Origin: a bacterium
GTDB taxonomy: Bacteria > Planctomycetota > J058 > JAJDCP01
Reading direction: 5' to 3'
Length of the DNA stretch: 16,476 nucleotides
Assembly: GCA_030428695.1 (NCBI GenBank)
Contig: JAUIEM010000219.1
Span: 1-16,476, forward strand
Position 1 is the stretch's first letter. Each line of letters opens with the position of its first letter. Under the pieces are notes generated by a model. That model was given only the letters and a program-made list of their open reading frames with translations. It did no database searches and was not told the origin of the DNA. The translations under genes and the position numbers were made by a program. Positions 12,884-16,476 of this stretch are shown here, in pieces.

Positions 12884-15800
12884 TCACTCCCCCGGCACCC
12901 AGCCGTGCCCGCCCCCGAACAGCGCCTCGACCTCCTCGGCGCTCAAGGCCCGGTCCCAGATCCCGAGCTCGTCGAGGGCGTGGCCGTGGGGGCGCGGGTG
13001 GCGGTTGCTGCCGAGCTCGAGGGAGCCGTCGCCGGGCAGGACGCTCCAGGCGCCCGGCAGGGCGAGGACGCGCTGCCCCTCCTCGTTCTTGACCTGGCGG
13101 TGGGCGACGCGCTGCCCGTTGACGAACTGCTCGAGGCGCTCGCTCTCCCCGTCGAAGACGACGGCGACGTGCCGCCATTCGTAGCCGTCGCCGGTCGTCA
13201 GCAGGCTGTCCCAGCCGCCGTGCTCCTCGAAGCCGCCCTCCGGGGTGCCCAGCCAGGTACGCGGCCAGCCCTCGTTGAAGGCGTCGCCGAACAGCCAGCC
13301 GGTCTCACGGGAGCGCCGGCCGGCGAACAGCCCCGAGCGTTTGCTGGTCTTCTGCACCCAGCAGGCGATGCTGAAGCGGGTGATCCTGCCTTCCTCCTGC
13401 GGAAGCTCCAGGCCGGGCACCTCCACCTTCGCGCCGCCCGAGAAGTGCAGGGCGCCGCCGGACAGGCCCTCGACCCAGGTGGGCAAAGTGTCCCCGGCCA
13501 GCTCTCCGGCGTGATCCTGGCGGCTGCGCGTCGCGTTTCCCTCGCCCTCATCGAAGCTCCACCAGCTCACCAGCCCCTCGCGCAGGCTCGTGGCCAGGGC
13601 CGGGGGAACCTCGACGGGCGGGCGGCTCCGGGCACGGAAGCGGGCCGCGGCCGCGGCGATGCGGCCGTCGGAGTGGTCGACATCGGTGCGCAAGAGCTCC
13701 TTGGCAGCCGCGGCGATGCGCTCGCCGATGGTGATGTGGCTCGCGGAGTCGTAGTGGTAGCCCTCGTGCAGGTCGTCGGTCTGGACCCAGGTCGCGTGCG
13801 GATCCTCCTCGGCGACCTGGCGCTGGGCGGCGCGCACGACCGGTCCGCCGCCCTTGCTGTCCCAGACCCCCGAGTCGTTGATCTGCACGACGATGACGGG
13901 CAGGTCCTCGACGCCGGTGTCGGCCCGCACATCGGCGATCAGGTCCCGGAGGTTGGCCTCGTAGTCCTCGAAGAAGCCGCGCTCGCCCTCGAAGGCGACG
14001 CAGTCGCTCTCGCCCTGGAACCAGACGAAGGCGGCGATCTCGAAGCCCTGGCCGGCGTAGGCCGGGTAGACCTCCTCGAGGTTCTCGACCAGGTGGTGGA
14101 AGTGCCGGAGCATGCGGTCGTACAGGGGGCCGACCGCGCCCCCCGCCCGGGCGACCGCGGACGGCGGACGGAAGTCGCGCTGCAGCGTGCGCCCGCCCGT
14201 CGCCGATTTGAAGAACAACAAGGGCGCGTCGAGCTCTTCCCCAAGTATATGGCCCAGGCTGAGCTCCGGGCCGAAATTGCCGGGACGGAAGCCGAAGCCG
14301 GGGCCGAGCGGGCCGGGCACGTGGCGGGAGAACACGCACCAGGCGTCCTCCCGCGGGGCGCGCAGGGGAGGCGCGAGGGTTTCGAGCTCATCGTTGCTCC
14401 CCGGACCGACCATGTTCGACTGGCCGGCGAGGAAGTAGATCTTCAGCGGCGGCAGCGCGGCCCCCTCGGCACCGTCCCGCCCGGTGATCGCCAGGCTGCG
14501 CCGGGCGAGCGACAACACCAGCGCGTTCGCCGCGGTCGCGGAGAGGCGCGGGGCGGCGTGGAAGTCCTGGGCGTTGTTGTCCCGGTTCGGCTGGTAGTAG
14601 AACGTCCCGTCGGTGCAGCGCGCGAGGGCGAAGTGCCAGCGGTTGTGGTCGAGCAGCCGGCGCAGGGCCGCCGGATCCGCCGCCGCGCCGAGCGCCGTGA
14701 AGGCCAGGCCGAGCAGGGGCGAGCCGTGGGTGTCGGGGAAGGTCTGCGGGTGGTCGCCGATGCACTCCGCGTGGAAGCGCGCCCGGGCGTGCAGCTCCGC
14801 GCGAGCCGGCGGGGCGAGCAGGTGGGCGAGGGCGGAGGTGCCCGTGCGGCCCATGTCCGCGATGTTCGTCGGGTGCGCGCTGGAGTCCTTGTACCAGACG
14901 TAGCCGACCTCGTTGCTGCCCCGGGCCAGGTAGGCCGCGGCCGCGTCGTAGCGGTCCCGGTCGACCGCGAGCCCGCAGCGCATCATCAGCGACCAGGCGA
15001 GCATCGCCTGGGCGGTCATCGCACAGAAGGAGCCGTAGCCGTTGCCGCCGGGACGGTGCGCCGGCCGGTGTCCCCAGCCGCCGTCGGCCATCTGGGCCTT
15101 GTCGAGCCAGCGGTCGATCTCCTCGAGCTCGGGCAGCACCCAGTCCTCGTCGGTGGCGAGGTAGTACTCGGCGAGGTAGACCGCGTACAGCGTGTACTTC
15201 CAGCAGTCGAGGCCGTCGTACTCGATCGAGTCGTCGGTGTGGGCCGCGAAGGCGCGGGCGGCGCGCGCGGTGTGCTCCCGGTAGCGCTCGTCTCCGGACG
15301 CGAGCAGGGCGAGGGCGGCGAAGGCGTCGATGTGCGGCCGGCGGCTAGGCCACAGGCCGTCCTCCCGCTGGCGGCCCGCGATGTAGGCGTACGACTCCGC
15401 GAGGATCTGCTCGCTCTTTGCGCAGTCGTAGGGGAACCCCTCGGCGTAGGCACGGTGTTGCTCTCCGAGGGGGACGCTGAGGCGCAGCTCCTCTTCGCCA
15501 CGCAGGACGAGCAGCTCGAGGCGCCCGCCGACGGCCGCTGCGGCTTCCAGCGCCTGGCCGAGCTCCATCATCGGCCCCTCGTAGCCGAAGAAGTCCATGC
15601 CGTAGCCGAACTTGTGCGGCACCTCGAAGCGCCGGCCGCCCGCTCCGACGATCCGGTCGCCGACCGCGAGCCGCCCCTCCGCCGGCGTGCCGGGGAAGAT
15701 GTAGCCGATGTCGATGACGGTCGGACTGTCGACTTCGATGCGACCACGTGCGCCGGTCACGCCGAGGTTGAGGAGCCAGCCGCCGGCCTCGGCGTCCGGG

Positions 15801-15898
15801 CCGACCTTCGTCTGGATGTCCCAGGTCGGGTTTTCGGTGAGCGCCAGGGCGGGGACGCTGAGCAGGCAGAGGAGCAGGGTCGTGCGGGGAGGAGCCAT
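12884..15898 (-). CDS. Secreted DUF6288-type / sialate O-acetylesterase-like / LamG fusion protein
   Basis: A 1004-residue exported protein. Residues 1-20 are a signal peptide. Residues about 25-145 form a PDZ-like region (IGYIFPGTPAEGRLAVGDRI, 64-83). Residues about 160-475 are an alpha-toroid with prenyltransferase/squalene-cyclase-like repeats (QREDGLWPS, MADGGWGHRP); together these resemble DUF6288. An SGNH esterase of the SASA kind follows (about 485-735): AGQSNMVG with likely nucleophile Ser494, FVWFQGESD (624-632), and DSASHITIGERIA (717-729) with candidate acid/base Asp717 and His721. The C-terminus (about 775-1000) is a LamG/concanavalin-like sugar-binding domain (LVSWWSFDEGEG, ALDELGIWDRALSAEEVEALF). 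It probably removes acetyl groups from complex glycans outside the cytoplasm. ATG 15898 is chosen because the signal peptide starts there and GAGGTG precedes it. The gene is 985 bases longer than needed for an esterase alone per domain set, and all parts seem intact. Confidence 0.87.
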   Translation of the reverse strand: MAPPRTTLLLCLLSVPALALTENPTWDIQTKVGPDAEAGGWLLNLGVTGARGRIEVDSPTVIDIGYIFPGTPAEGRLAVGDRIVGAGGRRFEVPHKFGYGMDFFGYEGPMMELGQALEAAAAVGGRLELLVLRGEEELRLSVPLGEQHRAYAEGFPYDCAKSEQILAESYAYIAGRQREDGLWPSRRPHIDAFAALALLASGDERYREHTARAARAFAAHTDDSIEYDGLDCWKYTLYAVYLAEYYLATDEDWVLPELEEIDRWLDKAQMADGGWGHRPAHRPGGNGYGSFCAMTAQAMLAWSLMMRCGLAVDRDRYDAAAAYLARGSNEVGYVWYKDSSAHPTNIADMGRTGTSALAHLLAPPARAELHARARFHAECIGDHPQTFPDTHGSPLLGLAFTALGAAADPAALRRLLDHNRWHFALARCTDGTFYYQPNRDNNAQDFHAAPRLSATAANALVLSLARRSLAITGRDGAEGAALPPLKIYFLAGQSNMVGPGSNDELETLAPPLRAPREDAWCVFSRHVPGPLGPGFGFRPGNFGPELSLGHILGEELDAPLLFFKSATGGRTLQRDFRPPSAVARAGGAVGPLYDRMLRHFHHLVENLEEVYPAYAGQGFEIAAFVWFQGESDCVAFEGERGFFEDYEANLRDLIADVRADTGVEDLPVIVVQINDSGVWDSKGGGPVVRAAQRQVAEEDPHATWVQTDDLHEGYHYDSASHITIGERIAAAAKELLRTDVDHSDGRIAAAAARFRARSRPPVEVPPALATSLREGLVSWWSFDEGEGNATRSRQDHAGELAGDTLPTWVEGLSGGALHFSGGAKVEVPGLELPQEEGRITRFSIACWVQKTSKRSGLFAGRRSRETGWLFGDAFNEGWPRTWLGTPEGGFEEHGGWDSLLTTGDGYEWRHVAVVFDGESERLEQFVNGQRVAHRQVKNEEGQRVLALPGAWSVLPGDGSLELGSNRHPRPHGHALDELGIWDRALSAEEVEALFGGGHGWVPGE

Positions 15899-16096
15899 CG
15901 CCACCTCGAGTCGTGGGGGATGCCTCCAGTCTACGCGAACCGGGCCTGCTCGACGGGAAACGTCGCGCTGGCTCCGGGGATCGGCAGGAAGCGCGCGAGT
16001 GGGACCCCGATCCTGGCACTGGCTGCCGAACGTCGGTCCGGAGGTGAGGGCTGGAACGGCCCTGCATCTGCCGGACATCGGACTCCCAACAAAGCG

Positions 16097-16124
16097 CGAT
16101 CCCTCTCGCGGGGGAGAGGGATCG
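16097..16124 (-). terminator. Hairpin terminator after atpC
   Basis: A perfect 11-bp inverted repeat (CGATCCCTCTC / GAGAGGGATCG) with a 6-base loop lies 25 bases after the atpC stop. On the minus strand the stem is followed shortly by CTTTGTT, a modest U-rich tail. It is placed to end the ATP synthase transcript. The rest of the 250-bp gap, 15899-16096, must contain the promoter of the secreted fusion protein, but I see no clear boxes in it. Confidence 0.65.
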
Positions 16125-16148
16125 GTGAGCGCGACGACGATCGTCGGA

Positions 16149-16476
16149 TCAGTAGTCGTTCTTCTTGTACTGCAGGGTGGTCTGCACCGCGCGGAGCTTG
16201 ACGAGCTCGGCCTTCAGGTCGGCCTTCTTCTCGTCGTCGGTCGCCTCGTCCAGAGCTTCCTCGGTGTCGCGCAGCGACTTCTCGAGCTCTTCCTCGTCCT
16301 CGACGTCGAGCAGCTCGCACCCCTCGACCAGCACGGTCGCCGTGTTCTCCCGCACGCCGCACAGGCCTTCGGCGATCACGTAGTGGGTCGAGACGTCGTC
16401 CTCGACGACGATCAGCGGTCCGGCACGCAACGCGGACAGGACCGGGGCGTGGTTCTCCATCACGGTGAAGAACCAC
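16149..16476 (-). CDS. atpC: F1 ATP synthase epsilon subunit (5' end outside window)
   Basis: About 108 residues of the epsilon subunit, which links the rotor stalk to the F1 head and can inhibit ATP hydrolysis. The frame is open to the right edge, reading WFFTVMENHAPVLSALRAG at the start, the conserved loop of the N-terminal beta sandwich (usually GEFGVMPGHAPLLSAL). About 20-25 residues of the usual N-terminus are therefore missing. The beta domain ends near CELLDV. The C-terminal part is a highly charged Glu/Lys/Asp helical pair (EEELEKSLRDTEEALDEA through KLRAVQTTLQYKK), matching the two-helix domain. An internal GTG/ATG at 16463/16460 is not the true start. Other atp genes, normally atpD directly upstream, should lie beyond the window. 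The hairpin at 16097-16124 marks the operon end. Confidence 0.88.
   Translation of the reverse strand, partial: WFFTVMENHAPVLSALRAGPLIVVEDDVSTHYVIAEGLCGVRENTATVLVEGCELLDVEDEEELEKSLRDTEEALDEATDDEKKADLKAELVKLRAVQTTLQYKKNDY

Noticed and set aside
12566..16201. 1211-codon plus-strand open frame spanning the DUF262 5' end and the secreted fusion gene
   Set aside because: A long stop-free shadow in high-GC DNA; it crosses several unrelated genes and an intergenic gap, and has no motif, while the minus strand encodes identifiable domains.

Overview
This is a high-GC bacterial chromosome segment. Most hand-counted 60-base blocks are above 70% G+C. It carries twelve protein-coding genes I consider real, eleven on the minus strand and one on the plus strand. 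The long open frames opposite them look like composition-driven shadows. A secreted protein that joins a PDZ-like/alpha-toroid (DUF6288-type) region to a sialate-O-acetylesterase-like SGNH domain and a LamG domain is typical of Planctomycetota and relatives. Multi-domain lipoproteins and a dihaem lipoprotein cytochrome fit that picture. I infer Planctomycetota or a neighbouring phylum with moderate confidence; no rRNA or tRNA is present to settle it.

Right edge (15.9-16.5 kb): the minus-strand end of atpC (F1 ATP synthase epsilon), followed by a strong hairpin terminator. Next (12.88-15.90 kb) comes the secreted DUF6288/SASA/LamG protein. At 10.87-12.74 kb lies a patch of lower GC and different codon use. 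It holds a DUF262 (GmrSD N-domain type) protein and, three bases after its stop and in the same frame, a 92-residue free-standing HipA N-terminal domain (HipS-like). No HipA/HipT kinase or HipB regulator is visible. This is the most defence-like and least ordinary part of the window.

The only plus-strand gene (9.22-10.78 kb) encodes a YkgJ/FliB-type cysteine-cluster protein whose N-terminus resembles a PqqD-like fold. It diverges from an EamA/DMT transporter (8.11-9.02 kb). Leftward runs a minus-strand series: a large toroid-type lipoprotein, a dihaem cytochrome c lipoprotein, a Sad-like succinate-semialdehyde dehydrogenase, a small Sm/SH3-like protein, a membrane protein built of three repeated TM-hairpin plus beta modules, an opine dehydrogenase-family enzyme, and a two-helix potassium channel cut off early in its RCK domain. 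Spacing of -4 to 15 bp from cytochrome c to the repeat protein suggests one operon. The dehydrogenase and channel form a second tight pair.

No CRISPR array, insertion sequence, tRNA, rRNA or replication origin was seen. No gene-free stretch exceeds 300 bases. The largest gaps are 250 bp (15899-16148, with the atpC terminator) and 202 bp (9022-9223, divergent spacer).
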